Shown: in pieces, positions 45,206-56,028 of the stretch
Numbering within the stretch: position 1 is the first letter of the stretch
Layout: each line of letters opens with the position of its first letter
DNA from: Druceiella hillmani
Taxonomy: Eukaryota > Arthropoda > Insecta > Lepidoptera > Hepialidae
Direction: 5' to 3'
DNA length: 64,000 nt
Assembly (NCBI GenBank): GCA_039881145.1
Contig: JAYKKI010000088.1
Coordinates: 1-64,000, forward strand
The notes under the pieces: model-generated
Database searches by the model: none
What the model was told of the DNA's origin: nothing
The model's input: only the letters and a program-made list of their open reading frames with translations
Position numbers and translations under genes: made by a program

Positions 45206-45730
45206 ACTTAAGATTTATTCATGTAATATGAATATTATCGAGAGATGAATTATCTCAAGAGAACTTCATAGAAATAGTTTTCTTCTTCATTGCGATCATT
45301 TCTAAGTATTTATAGATTTAAACAAAAACGTATATTCCTGTAATCGATCTTACTTTATTCCTGCTGCCATTTCTTAAGACGTTGGATATTTGATAAACGA
45401 TTGCAGAGACAAGAGCTTATAAGCTATAGAACTTTTAGATTTAAGCTCAATTCTAAAAATTATATAGATATAAGTTTACTTTGAGGAAATTTCAAAAATT
45501 ATCCAATCGATTTTAAAAATTATTTCACTAGTGTACGTGATAAAAGTTTTAAAGTCGATTGGGTAGTATGATATAATGCAGACTATGTTCTATACAAGCC
45601 TATTGGTTGCTGTCAAAGTTATGGAAATTGAAATTCGGAGAAAATGCCTAAATTTCAAAAGGAAATTCTTGGAATCTGAAATGTAAATTGAAGTTGAAAA
45701 TATAAAACATGAAATTGTTATTCTAAATTT
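45206..45730. other. no feature seen
   Basis: AT-rich spacer between two arrays. Confidence 0.4.
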
Positions 45731-45734
45731 AGGG

Positions 45735-46310
45735 ATGATTTAAAGAGGGAAGGTCAATTATTCCAAAAAATTGCCTTCTGTCTATGAGAGTCTCAAAAAA
45801 TAACTCTTTCTGTTGCATTTGATGTGTGGGGTATATCAAAAAATACCTGTAATGCAGATTTATGTGTGGGTGTCTCAAAAAATAGCTCGTTGCGGTGCAA
45901 TTTTATGTTTGATGTGTCTTAAAAAATAACTCTTTGTGGTGCAATTTTATGTGTGAGATGTCTTAAACAATAGCTCCTTGTGGTGCAATTTTATGAGTGG
46001 GTGTCTCAAAACATAGCTCTTTGTGGTGCAATTTTATGTATCCCCATACATAAAATTTTATGTGTGGGATGTCTTAAACAATAGCTCCTTGTGGTGCAAT
46101 TTTATGAGTGGGTGTCTCGAAAAGTAGCTCTTTGTGGTGCAATTCCATGTGAGTGTCTCTAAAAATAGCTCTTTGTGGTGTAATTGCATATATGGGTGGG
46201 TGTCTCAAAAACAGCTCCCTGTGGTGCAATTTGATTAGTGGATGTCTCAAAAAATAGCTCTTTGTGGTGCAATTTTATGTGTAGAATGTCTCAAAAATAG
46301 TTCTCTATCT
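45735..46310. repeat. about 45-bp minisatellite, about 11 copies
   Basis: GTGTCTCAAAAAATAGCTCT followed by TTGTGGTGCAATTTTATGTG recurs with variable spacing. One larger duplication is visible: ATGTCTTAAACAATAGCTCC occurs at about 45957 and 46066. Confidence 0.92.
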
Positions 46311-46319
46311 AAAATAATG

Positions 46320-47150
46320 CTCCGTTTATGTCATATAAAAATTGATCGATATGTCGTAAGAAACTTAATTTCATGCGGTTGTAATTCTCGGTGAAAATGT
46401 CATTTACTTTCACAATAAATAAACTCCAGGATTAAAGTGTTTCAGTTGTAAAATTGTAAAAATAATGAAAAACGGCATCTGCTGTCTGCAATTGAAATAT
46501 CAACGTCTCAATGAAATTCGCGTGTAAAATGTATCCATGTTATTAACGAAATATATAATAACAATAAGCCCGTAATGATAATAATCCATCCATAATAATA
46601 ACGGACATTATCTGGGGGACCTATTATCTGTCTAAAGTTGAATAATAAACATCGCGAAGACGGTTCCTTTGATAATAGATAGATAAGGTGTTTATGTAAA
46701 TATTCGTAATGAAAAAAAATAACTGTAGAAGTGATAACTTTGACGACCAATATAATCGTACTGTGCATGTTGGAAATTTTTAATATGAAAATTAAAAAAC
46801 AAGCATAATTAACATTAATAGTAGTCATGTACTACCTATACATTCACGGAGACACAAGCCAAATCAATACAGTGGACATTAATTTTTTATCCACTTTGAC
46901 ACCAAAGAATATGATACCAAAATAAAAAAAAATTATTAGAAAATAACATAAATAAAAACGAGTGTGCTTTAGACCACAAGACTGAAGTAAAACTTGAAAT
47001 TCACAAAATATGAAGTTTAAAATGAATTTACAATTTTATTCACTTTTAACATAGAATATTTAATGTATTGAACAAAATAATAATTTATACAATTGTTCAA
47101 GAACGAAATGAAATTACAAAATAATAATAAAAATCACCGTTCGCGTAACG
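46320..47150. other. no gene supported
   Basis: Unique-looking AT-rich sequence. A 106-codon minus-strand frame (46508-46828) has a hydrophobic stretch YYYGWIIIITGLLLLYISLI but no other sign of being coding. Confidence 0.35.
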
Positions 47151-47158
47151 TTAGCAAA

Positions 47159-47186
47159 ATATATATATATATACATATATATATAC

Positions 47187-47262
<76 letters not shown>
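47159..47262. repeat. (TA)n microsatellite
   Basis: About 104 bp of TA with scattered TACATA interruptions. Confidence 0.95.
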
Positions 47263-47264
<2 letters not shown>

Positions 47265-47267
47265 CAT

Positions 47268-47460
47268 GCACTGGCTATGAGAGGAAGAGAGAAAGAAAAT
47301 GTGCGCGCGCACTGCTCTCTCTTGCTCCTACAGTGTGATACAGACAATAGGCTTGCACTGTGTCTTAGATATACGAAATAACTGGCTATGAGAGAAAGAG
47401 AGAAAGAAAATGTATGCTCGTACCTCTCTCTCTTGTCCCTACAGTAATATACGAAACGTA
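47268..47460. repeat. about 113-bp direct duplication rich in CT/GA
   Basis: CTGGCTATGAGAGGAAGAGA at 47270 and CTGGCTATGAGAGAAAGAGA at 47382, each followed by AAGAAAATGT and CTCTCTCTTG. The GA tracts form GAGA-type clusters. Confidence 0.8.
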
Positions 47461-47464
47461 ACTC

Positions 47465-47882
47465 TCTCTCTCTTTCTGGCTTCAGTAACTTATATTTCCC
47501 TCTCAACTTCCGTTCGCCCGATCACACTTTTCGTAACGTTCTCGTCACGCATTCACCAGTTTACTCCCTAAGTCAAGCGTGCGTAGTTTTACTATTAAAA
47601 GTGTATTTTGAAATTTCAAACCCTTCCCCTTCCCCTTCCCCTTTCTTAACTTATATCTTAATTTTAACTTATATCTCCCTCTTAACTTCCGTGCGCCTCG
47701 CCCGATCACACTTTTCGTAACGCTCTCATCACGCATTCACCAGCTCACTCCCCAAATAAAGCGTGCGTAAAGAAGTTTTACTTCAAAAAATAAAACAAGA
47801 AAAAACCCAAACAATGAGTTTCGAACTCAGACCGTTCGTAATTCAGTACTTTACCGCTTCGCCAATGACTCAATGGGCAACA
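47465..47882 (-). mobile_element. tRNA-derived SINE with duplicated body
   Basis: On the minus strand a tRNA-like head is visible: A box TGGCGAAGCGG (47854-47864), matching TRGCNNAGYNG, and B box GTTCGAAACTC (47816-47826), about 28 bp apart, as in RNA polymerase III type 2 promoters. The body follows to the left: ACTTCTTTACGCACGCTTTA, GGTGAATGCGTGATGAGAGC, GTTACGAAAAGTGTGATCGG, and the last part is present twice (47500-47600 and 47640-47790). The second body may come from a second insertion. Confidence 0.6.
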
Positions 47883-47884
47883 AA

Positions 47885-48830
47885 GTGATAAAATAAAAAT
47901 GTACTTATTAACTCGAATGTCCTATATTCCTCTGCTTCGGTCGGATTCAGTCTAGTACCGAGTACACTCAAAATCGAACCGTTTGGCCATACTCGGTCTA
48001 CCGCCGAGTATACCCGAAACGCGTGATACTTGGATGTTCAAAAAATTTTGGACAAGGTGAGTCAAAAGACGTTTCCACTTAAAAATTAACTATTTTAAAG
48101 AGGAATAAGATATTTCTTTGCAAATTACACTCTGCTATATGCAAATACACATCTTACTATGATACTGATATTGTGCTACATACGAATCTTCCTACAATTA
48201 CTCAGTGCAGTAGATGATAAAAAAGGCAGAAGAGTTAAAGTTAGAATCCAGAATAAGTTGTTACATTTGTAGATGTTCTCTACTTGTTGGGTCTTTACCA
48301 ATCTTGCATACGTATAGACTATGTAACGAATAGTCAACAAGGATAACTTAGCGCGAAGTGAATTTTTTTTTTCGATAATCAAGATGAAATACTTAAGTAA
48401 AGTCGTCTTTGGTACACGAGAAAATATGTTTGATTCAATTTTGTACACAGAAATGAGCCTGGTGTTATATATTGCCCTTGTGTGCCATACCGCAAATATT
48501 GCAAATAAGAAAAATCGTATGTTTATTACTTAATAACTCTGCCATGAAGCTACGAATTACTACCAAATTTAACGTGCTTATATATGGTGTAACTGAGTAG
48601 AATATAGGCTATGTGTTATTCACAGCTTCGTACACCTAAAATATTAATACAACAAAATATATATTTAGACGTATGCTACTTAATCGCATCTAAACGGCAC
48701 TATAAATTTTCACACTTGGTTTGGGCATAGTTCATTATTCAAATTAACATATTGGACTTTTAACCCAAGAAATAAAGTTATTATTGCAGAATAAATGTCG
48801 GTACCTTTGTCCGATGATAAAATTGTAGTA
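47885..48830. other. no gene recognised
   Basis: Mostly AT-rich. ACTCGGTCTACCGCCGAGTA near 47991 is a short GC-rich inverted pair (ACTCGG...CCGAGT). Confidence 0.35.
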
Positions 48831-48834
48831 CGGC

Positions 48835-49185
48835 AATATATCAATAGATGACGTAACGTGAATATACCAAGGATTTAACTTTATTAGATAGGTGTTGCGA
48901 TGGTCTTATCGGGTTAGAAATAATCATAATAAAAGAAAATTCACGCATACGACGTTGTGAATAAAAAACCCTATCTACCTACCATCATAAAAAAAATTCA
49001 TGCATACGACGATGTGAGTAAAAGCTGGTAATATACAATATATCAATAGCTGACATAACTTGTATATACCAAGGATCTAACTCAGATAGATGTTGCGATT
49101 GTCTTATTGGGTTAAAAACAAATCCCGCTATCGTAAAAGAAAACTCATATGAACAACGCCGCGAAAAAAAAGCTGGTAATATATA
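48835..49185. repeat. about 200-bp tandem duplication
   Basis: AATATATCAATAGATGACGT at 48837 and AATATATCAATAGCTGACAT at 49039, each followed by ATATACCAAGGAT, GATGTTGCGATTGTCTTAT-like and CTGGTAATATA blocks. The first copy also has a short inner duplication of TTCACGCATACGACG. Confidence 0.85.
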
Positions 49186-49189
49186 TTAG

Positions 49190-50040
49190 AGCAAAATTTT
49201 TTTCCTATTGTTAATTAAATCTATAAAGTGACTTTTGTCAACTATTTTATCACGATAATTGAAAAAGAAAATGTTTTTAACTCCACACATACATCGCATA
49301 GGTGGATAGAAGAAAAACCATAGCAAATGTATTGCTACATTTTGCAATTTAAATGAAGTCTATAATGACGATAAGATACTTACGATAAATACATTTTTCT
49401 CTTTCACGTAAATATAAACCGGAAAGCAGTCACCTCACTAGTACCAAACGAAACTTCCGTTTCCTCAGATTCGAAATATGATTTTTTGAAAATCGAACTA
49501 TGATAACAGGTTATCATTCCAAACTATTCGGATTAGTTAAATACAAAAAAAAAAATAAAACATTAAGATTCCTATAATACCAACGCGGTGCCTGTAAAAT
49601 CACGCGAGGCGCCTTACAAACTATTATTGTTTACTTATACATATCAGCATTTAGACTTCCCTGTTTAACCTTATCCTTATATTTTAATAGTTATTTTATT
49701 CATTTTTAGTTTTTGCAAGATTATTTTGGTATAATAAAATATAATTGTTTAAAAGTAGAAATTTAACTTTCTCATGAAAGTAGTCATAAAATATGTAACC
49801 CAGACAACATCTTCGCCGTTTCCTTTTAATAAAAAAAGCATGAACATCGTTGAAAAAAGACGAATAACTATGAGCAAAATAATTTTAAATAAATTATTAT
49901 AAGAAGGATATCACGAAAAATTATACCCTGCAAATCAAAATATTAATAAAATAATCCCAATCTATAAACATTATTTCATATTCTATTGCTTTCAATTCGA
50001 TTCATAACCTCCTAAAAATAAAAAGAAAAAAACAAAAGCA
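49190..50040. other. probable intron sequence, no feature seen
   Basis: Immediately downstream of the splice donor of the 50047-50337 exon on the minus strand. AT-rich, no repeat family recognised; ATGATAACAGGTTATCAT near 49500 is a small dyad. Confidence 0.4.
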
Positions 50041-50046
50041 ACTCAC

Positions 50047-50337
50047 CACAGGTACGGCGTTGATCGACTGGCAGACTTCTTCGACGACTTCTACGACTTG
50101 TGATGTCTCCTCGCCTGGCAATCTAGGATACAGACTAGCTCCACCCGTGCTCCAAGTCGTCTCATCAGCACCAGGCAAAGAAGGGTACAAACTTGAGAAC
50201 CCAGAACTACTCCCTGTAGAATCTACTTTTCCACCCCTTTCTCCTTTTAGAAAAGCGTTTACGGCAGAGGCGGCCGGTCTATGCCACCCCCAGCCATGTT
50301 GACGCAAATTTTTCGGATAATAATTTAAATTAGACAT
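50047..50337 (-). CDS. first coding exon of an unrecognised host gene
   Basis: Minus-strand exon of 97 codons. The ATG at 50337 is the first after an in-frame TGA about 30 bp upstream and has A at -3 (TAAAATG). The frame ends in phase 0 at GTACCTGTG with a consensus 5' splice site GTGAGT (50041-50046); beyond it the frame soon becomes lysine/phenylalanine-rich, as expected of intron read-through. The protein begins MSNLNYYPKNLRQHGWGWHR, then PAASAVNAFLKGERGG, a Ser/Gly-rich part, two related LYPSLPG and LYPRLPG motifs, and an acidic VVEVVEEVCQSINAVPV. There is no signal peptide and no membrane segment in this exon; the style is that of a cytoplasmic N-terminus. I do not recognise the family. 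GC content, a well-formed donor and the promoter-like region upstream make this the best gene evidence in the window. Remaining exons were not found. Confidence 0.75.
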
Positions 50338-51000
50338 TTTATAATTTATCGATAACACAAATCACTATTGATCCGTCACAACACTAACTGCTTTTTGTCT
50401 ATGGTTTTTAATGGAGGCGGTGTCGCGTCAATGTCAAGTTCTCCCGCGTAAACTTGAATTCCGCGCCAACGACGCCTCTCTTTTGTTTTCGAAATACGTT
50501 TATATATATTGGCTGTATTACTTTCTCAATAGGAACAAAGTCAAAACAACACAGCAAATGTTTATTTAATCGTCACAAAATATTTTAAAAGGCGGTGTCG
50601 CGCAAATTAAGAGTTCCCGCGATAAATGTCAATTACGCGCCAGCAACGCCTTTCATATAAAACCGTTATCAATTTTATCAATTCGTTATCAAATATTTTC
50701 TCAACTTTATCACTTTCTGCAATGATATGCACAGCGCATCCAATATGTGAAGTTATAATGGCGGTGTCGCGTATTTACACAATAAAATGTCACGTTTCCG
50801 CGCCAACTACGCCACTTTTAAACTTTATTATTAAAAAAATGTATTTATCAAAACTTTTCAATATCACAGGTTCTTCAGTCAATCTAAATGCCGCGTCGCG
50901 TTTTTCCCGAATTCAAGTCCGATACGATTTCGCGCCAGCAAGGCTATTTAGATACAAACTTCACACTTAATTTATTTTTTTCACTGGCAACACAAAACTT
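50338..51000 (-). promoter_or_regulatory. promoter/5' region with DREF site and four CGCG dyad modules
   Basis: Upstream of the exon. TATCGATA (50347-50354) is a perfect DREF/BEAF-type site. Further upstream are four copies of a 54-66 bp module: 50413-50478, 50591-50650, 50760-50813 and 50889-50944. Each opens with GGCGGTGTCGCG (degenerate in copy 4: TGCCGCGTCGCG) and closes with CGCGCCARCNAxGCC. Opening and closing parts are roughly reverse complementary. On the minus strand each closing part reads YTGGCGCG, resembling E2F sites (copy 4: GGCGCGAAA), and copies 1 and 2 also carry CCCGCG inside. Module starts are about 178, 169 and 129 bp apart. Together these features resemble promoters of insect housekeeping or proliferation genes (inference). 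Confidence 0.55.
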
Positions 51001-51690
51001 TTTCAAATTTCGAATAATCACTTCCAACCGACTTGAAATTGGCGTTTAACACAATCAATTCGCTTTTGGTTTATTTTTTACACGGCTTGCACTGGATTTA
51101 AAATCTTTCTTATGCCAGTATTAAATTAAATTATATTTCAACACAGGTGTATTCCGCGCGACGGACGCAAGGGAAGTACCCAATGCCAAACAGTTTTATA
51201 GAGTCGACGAACTTGTTGATTTCACGTATATATTAGCGTACGTCGGTTATTTCAATATCTAACGAAAATAACTTCTTCATCGCCTTCTCCGACATGTGTT
51301 TGTGTTTTACGTCCCTTCACGCGCGTCTCAGCTGAAATAGAAAATGAGTCATGAGTCATTTAGTTAGTAAATTTTACTCGCGTGCTTCGTTAACTGTTTT
51401 GAGAAATGTACTTCGGCGAACGCGTGAAAAACGCCTTGGAAAATTGCGTAGAACACAACATTTGATTTAGATCGCTGTGACGTATTTTTGTAGCGTTTTC
51501 CCATTCAGTTTCCTCAAACATTTTCCTGTTGATTTTCCCGAAGCAATTATTTCGTGTATGTAATGTCGTGATTCACAGACTTCGTAGTTCGCGTAATTTT
51601 ATTATGAAGAGTAATTTAGTGCCAAAACAAGGAACATGTTCCACGACTGTAATCAAGGTAAAAGGAAATCTCGACACTTGAACAAGGAAA
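51001..51690. promoter_or_regulatory. GC-richer upstream region with tandem AP-1 sites
   Basis: No transposon is seen here. ATGAGTCATGAGTCATTT gives two TGAGTCA sites back to back (51345-51351 and 51352-51358), matching AP-1/CncC-Maf type sites. On the plus strand the ATG at 51604 opens an 18-codon frame ending AATCAAG before GTAAAAG (51658), a possible weak donor of a divergent transcript; this is only a suggestion. Confidence 0.3.
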
Positions 51691-51699
51691 CACCACTTG

Positions 51700-52020
51700 A
51701 AATTACAAACTATCCGAGACGATTTGTCTTCGATACGGCGGCAAAACTTCTTGCTCGATGTTGAAATAGTACATCTCGTAATCGTCTTATTTTATGGTCA
51801 GGAACCCATAGAAGCAGACTTGTTATATCAACTTTCTATATCTGTCTATCTGTCTGTCTCAACTGTTTTGTTTTTCAGCAACCGCTTGACACAGAAACTT
51901 AAACTTTGGCGTAGTAAGATAACGTATTAACCCGCACATAGCTCAATAGCTAACACTGAAAAACATTCATATGGTAATTTTAGGTTGACTAATTAATTTC
52001 TCGAAATTTTTGATGTGAAA
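51700..52020. other. no gene supported
   Basis: A 77-codon plus-strand frame at 51697 and a CTGTCTATCTGTCTGTCTC run near 51842; neither indicates a gene. Confidence 0.35.
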
Positions 52021-52055
52021 CATCTATAGGCGCAGATATAAACCGGATCGTTGGC

Positions 52056-52096
52056 GTGGCGACGCTTGCAGTGGCGACGGGTCGCCACGCTATTCT

Positions 52097-52174
<78 letters not shown>

Positions 52175-52213
52175 ATATGTAGTAGAGTGTACGGTATGGC
52201 GACGTGTCGCCAT
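52056..52213. repeat. (TA)n tract flanked by matching 18-bp palindromes
   Basis: GTGGCGACGGGTCGCCAC (52071-52088) lies left and ATGGCGACGTGTCGCCAT (52196-52213) lies right of a 70-bp (TA)n (52101-52170). Each is a dyad of the form TGGCGAC-NN-GTCGCCA. This may be a small nonautonomous element or a binding site pair. Confidence 0.85.
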
Positions 52214-52494
52214 GCGCAACTGACTACGCGACCCCCTCCTCACTCAGTTCGACGCTGTTGTTTACTACGGTACACATGACCTGTGCTTTATTATTTGTTT
52301 GTATTAATTGTAAATAAATGTTTATTAAATAAAGTCACCATTTTCTGTAAGAAATTCGTAATACTTTATTTTTTCATTATGCTATATTTAGTTCCTGTAA
52401 TAATCTTGTCGTTTATGCATGTTACTTGTACGAACACGATGTTTCTCATCCGCCAGGCGTTCCGTGACGGCTCACTTTTTTTCTTTCATTCAAT

Positions 52495-52870
52495 ATTTAG
52501 GGGTTTAGACGGGGTTTGGTTTGAAAGGGATTCTTTAATTGAATATATATGATGTGGTTTCGTTTGAAAGGGGTTCTTTAATTCAATATATAGGACGGGA
52601 TTTCGTTTGAAAGGGGTTCTTTAATTCAATATATAGGACGGGTTTCATTTGAAAGGGGTTCTTTAATTCAATATATAGGACGGGGTTTCGTTTGAATGGG
52701 GTTCTTTAATTCAATACATAGGACGTAGCTTCGTTTGAAAGGGGTTCTTCATTTCAATATATAGGACGTCGTTTGAAAGAGGTTCTTTAATTCAATATAT
52801 AGGACGGGGTTTCGTTGAAAAGGGGTTTTTTAATTCAATATGTAGGACAGGGTTTCGTTTGAGAGGGATA
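52495..52870. repeat. 43-bp minisatellite, about 8 copies
   Basis: Unit GGGGTTCTTTAATTCAATAT followed by ATAGGACGGGGTTTCGTTTG and AAA; copies vary by a few bases. Confidence 0.93.
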
Positions 52871-53084
52871 ACAATATAAAAAGTCTAGTTATAAATGTTT
52901 CGAAAATACTTTCTTTACAATTTTTTGGTGGTATATCTTCTGAGATGCACTGCAAAATATGCAAAATATATGTCCGCCGTCGCAATCTATTTCCAAGAAT
53001 CTAAAATTATGAAAAAACAAGAGTTTTCGGAAGTCTACACAAATATTGTAAGAAAATTATAACGTTGATTCTAGATGTCATAGT

Positions 53085-53405
53085 TGTATCATGTTTACTC
53101 CTGTGAAAGATATAATAGTTATATTGCGAAAAATTAATATGTGTATGGTTCCATGTTTACTCCTGTCTAATTGTGTATGTTACCATGTTTACTCTTGTGA
53201 AAGATATAAAATTAATATTTATATGTTACCATGTTTACTCCTGTGTAATTGTGTATGTTACCATGTTTGCTTCCGTGTAATTATTTATATTATCACGTTT
53301 ACTTCTGGAAAAATATAATGTATATATATTGCGAAACATTCATATTTGTATGTTAGCATATTTATTCTTATGAAAGATATAATATTTATATTGCGAAAGA
53401 TTAAT
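53085..53405. repeat. short degenerate tandem repeat
   Basis: TACCATGTTTACTCCTGTG followed by TAATTGTGTATG or by AAAGATATAAT recurs about eight times with units of 30-75 bp. Confidence 0.8.
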
Positions 53406-53409
53406 ATTT

Positions 53410-53515
53410 GTAAATAGTCCTGTAGAAATGCTGTGCAACCGTAAATGTTTATAAATGCCTAAATATGTACGGAACCCTCGAAGTGAGAGTTCTACTCGTA
53501 CTTGACATATTTTGA
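53410..53515 (+). mobile_element. LINE 3' terminus fragment
   Basis: GTACGGAACCCTCGAAGTGA then GAGTTCTACTCGTACTTGAC is a diverged version of the terminus at 7040-7112 (CGGAACAC...GAGTCCGACTCGCCCTTGAC). Confidence 0.55.
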
Positions 53516-53529
53516 AAATATGATATACG

Positions 53530-53715
53530 TGCATTTATTTATTTATTTACATACATTAATGTATACAATTAATACATATAGCTATGAAAGCAATCTCTTA
53601 CAGCCAACCAGAACACAGTCCAGCTCCACTCGACGATGAGCGGTCGGGAATCGAACCCGGGTTCACGCGACGCGCCAGCCATCAAAGGCCGTACGCCTTG
53701 TGATCAACCCAATAC
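53530..53715 (-). mobile_element. tRNA-derived SINE
   Basis: On the minus strand a perfect B box GGTTCGATTCC (53647-53657) sits in CCCGGGTTCGATTCCCGACC, a TpsiC-arm-like stem, preceded by GTGATGTATTGGGTTGATCA as a degenerate A-box region. The body continues CATCGTCGAGTGGAGCTGGA and CTGTGTTCTGGTTGGCTGTA, and ends in an AAATAAATAAATAAATG tail at 53530-53550. Tail and internal promoter fix the orientation as minus. About 185 bp, typical of SINEs. Confidence 0.75.
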
Positions 53716-53754
53716 ATCACGGTGACGGTTTATGAAGATAGTTTTTTTTTTGTT

Positions 53755-53900
53755 TTGGGTTAGGATCACAAATTATATTTTATATTTTGCCTTTTCCTAA
53801 TTGTTAATCGCTAAATTATTTGGTTTTCTAAAAAAATATCGGTTTCTTTTCTAAATTATATTCTATCCCTCTGTACCGCCAGTATCCTTACATTAAAAAG
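53755..53900. repeat. dispersed element Y, partial copy
   Basis: ATTTTATATTTTGCCTTTTC, TAATTGTTAATCGCTAAATT and ATTTGGTTTTCTAAA match the 3' parts of the Y copies at 2770 and 61720. Confidence 0.55.
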
Positions 53901-53904
53901 AAAT

Positions 53905-54745
53905 ATTAAAACAATTTATACACAAATTAATCACACAAAACAGAATAGTGAAAAAAGTTCACTATAAAATACGAAAATCGATAGTGCAAATATTAAATGG
54001 TAGTTAAAAATATAGAAATTATTTTTCTGATAGTCATGTATACAGGTATCCATATTATCCAATAAGCATAAGTTTGATTTAAAAAAGCCTTAATAAAAAA
54101 CCAGCGTCAAAAATATTATATTAAAATTAATTTAAAACGCCAGAGTGGCTCACGTACCAAATAAAATATTAACAATAACTATTCAGAGGCAAATAATCAA
54201 TATGGCGATGTGCCAAAATATTCATCCAACACGTCAATAACCACAAAACGATATGACGCCATAAAAATCCATGTCATACGTCGTATAGCTAAAAAAACAA
54301 TATGTCACTTCTGGACTTTCCCTACAGTGGCCACCGTAGCCGGATACATTTATTTTTTTTGTTTTCAAGTTAGAACAACTTCCGCGGTTGGTCAGTTTGT
54401 GTTATCATATTCGAAAAGCGAACATGCGGCTTTAATTAGACTTACTTTTTTCGTACGAACTTTCAATGAAATAGACTGAATTACACGTTGCCAGTTATAA
54501 AAGTTACACACAGAGTGTTAGTTTTTTCCGACTTTCGTACCTTGACTACACAGCATAATGAAGTGCAGAAAATAAACTTTCCAAATGGAATATTAAACAA
54601 ATTGTGTATCATAATATTTATAAACATCTTTAGTACGACTACATATTTTTTGTCTCACTTCTTATATTTTCAATCCTAGCTAAATGCGAAAGCGCGGGTG
54701 TTTGTCTCGCTTTCACACCTCAGTTACTTAAGCGAACAGCGTTAA
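53905..54745. other. no gene supported
   Basis: AT-rich. An 89-codon frame at 54210 contains ATVAGYIYFFCFQVRTTSAV but has no other support. A GAAAGCG...CGCTTTC pair lies near 54690. Confidence 0.35.
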
Positions 54746-54749
54746 ATTT

Positions 54750-55490
54750 TATATACATGTAGCTTAGGTCATGGATATAAATGTAGGATATGAACATTTT
54801 ATTCTGGAATAGAACTCATTGGTTTCTGGTATTTAAAAAAAATCATCCGACAAGGCATTCGAATGTGAATATGAATATGTACATATATTTACATTGTAAG
54901 TGGACAATATCGTCTTAATCTTCATCCATGTAGCTTATGTCACAGATATGAAGATAGGATATGAACATTTTATTATTGAATAGAGCCCATTGGTTTCTGG
55001 TAATTAAAAAAATCACCCCATAAAGCATTAGAATGTGAACATGAATATCTATATATATTTACATAGGAAGTGGACATATCGTCTCAATTTTCATACATGT
55101 AGCTTAAATCATGGATATAAATGTAGGATATGGACATTTGATTTTGGGATAGAGCTCATTGATTTCTGGTAATTAAAAAAAAATCATCCCACAAGGCATT
55201 AGAGTGTGAACATGTATATGTACATATATTTACATAGTAAGTGGACAATATCGTCTTAATCTTCATACATGTATCTTATGTCATGGATATGAATGTAGGA
55301 TATGAACATTTCATTTTGGAATAGTGCTTCTGGTTTCTGGTAATTAAAAAATCATCCCGTAAGGCAATATAGTGTGAACATGAATATGTATACATATCAA
55401 CATAACAAGTGGACAATATCGTCTTAATCTTCATACATGTAGCTTAAGTCATGAATATGAATGTAGGATATGAACATTTTGAACTGCAAA
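54750..55490. repeat. 170-bp tandem repeat, about 4.5 copies
   Basis: CATGTAGCTTAGGTCATGGA-type starts at about 54757, 54928, 55097, 55266 and 55436. Each unit contains TAGGATATGAACATTTTATT, TTTCTGGTAATTAAAAAA, ATGAATATGTACATATATTT and GTGGACAATATCGTCTTAAT. Confidence 0.95.
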
Positions 55491-55494
55491 ACTT

Positions 55495-56025
55495 TTTGAA
55501 GATATTTAAGAGAAAAACATAAAACATGTAAATTGCGCTGATCACGTCTACGCATTTTTACTTTTAAAAGTAAGACGTGTGGTACAAGGGTTTTTTACTG
55601 TTTCTCGTCCCTTTTTATTGAAATAATTTCACTAAACTAATAAATTAAAAAATATACTTTGCATTAACTAAATGTATTAAGTACAAAAAGAACTCGCACT
55701 ATAAGGGTTACGTAACCATTTAGGTATATATAAACATCTATTATTACTAATAAACTATTCATAAATATCAATATTATTTGTCCTTGTGTAAATAATTATC
55801 TTATATACCTTTCAAAGGTATAAAAAATAACTCTGTTGCTTATATATCTAAACTCTAAAATATGGTCATTTTTTCTCAGGCCAAACATATAGCAAATACA
55901 TAAACCTTGAAGGTGTTCTAGTGTATTTAACCGGTCTTCTATGAAGTAAAAGTAACACTCCACAATCAATTATAAAAGTGTCTGACTAAGGTTGGAATTT
56001 AGTTTTTATTGGAATAAAAATTAAA
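55495..56025. other. no feature seen
   Basis: AT-rich spacer. Confidence 0.4.
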
Positions 56026-56028
56026 GAT

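Noticed and set aside
46508..46828. 106-codon hydrophobic minus-strand frame
   Set aside because: AT-driven composition, no splice or promoter context, no known motif.
47815..47882. A functional tRNA gene on the minus strand
   Set aside because: A and B boxes are present, but the acceptor stem does not pair and the sequence continues into a repeated SINE body.
51604..51657. Divergent plus-strand first exon (18 codons)
   Set aside because: The donor (AAG then GTAAAAG) is only fair, the frame is also open upstream of the ATG, and there is no second line of evidence.
53625..53715. A functional tRNA gene
   Set aside because: The B box is perfect, but the A box is degenerate, no complete cloverleaf can be drawn, and a SINE body and AAAT tail follow.
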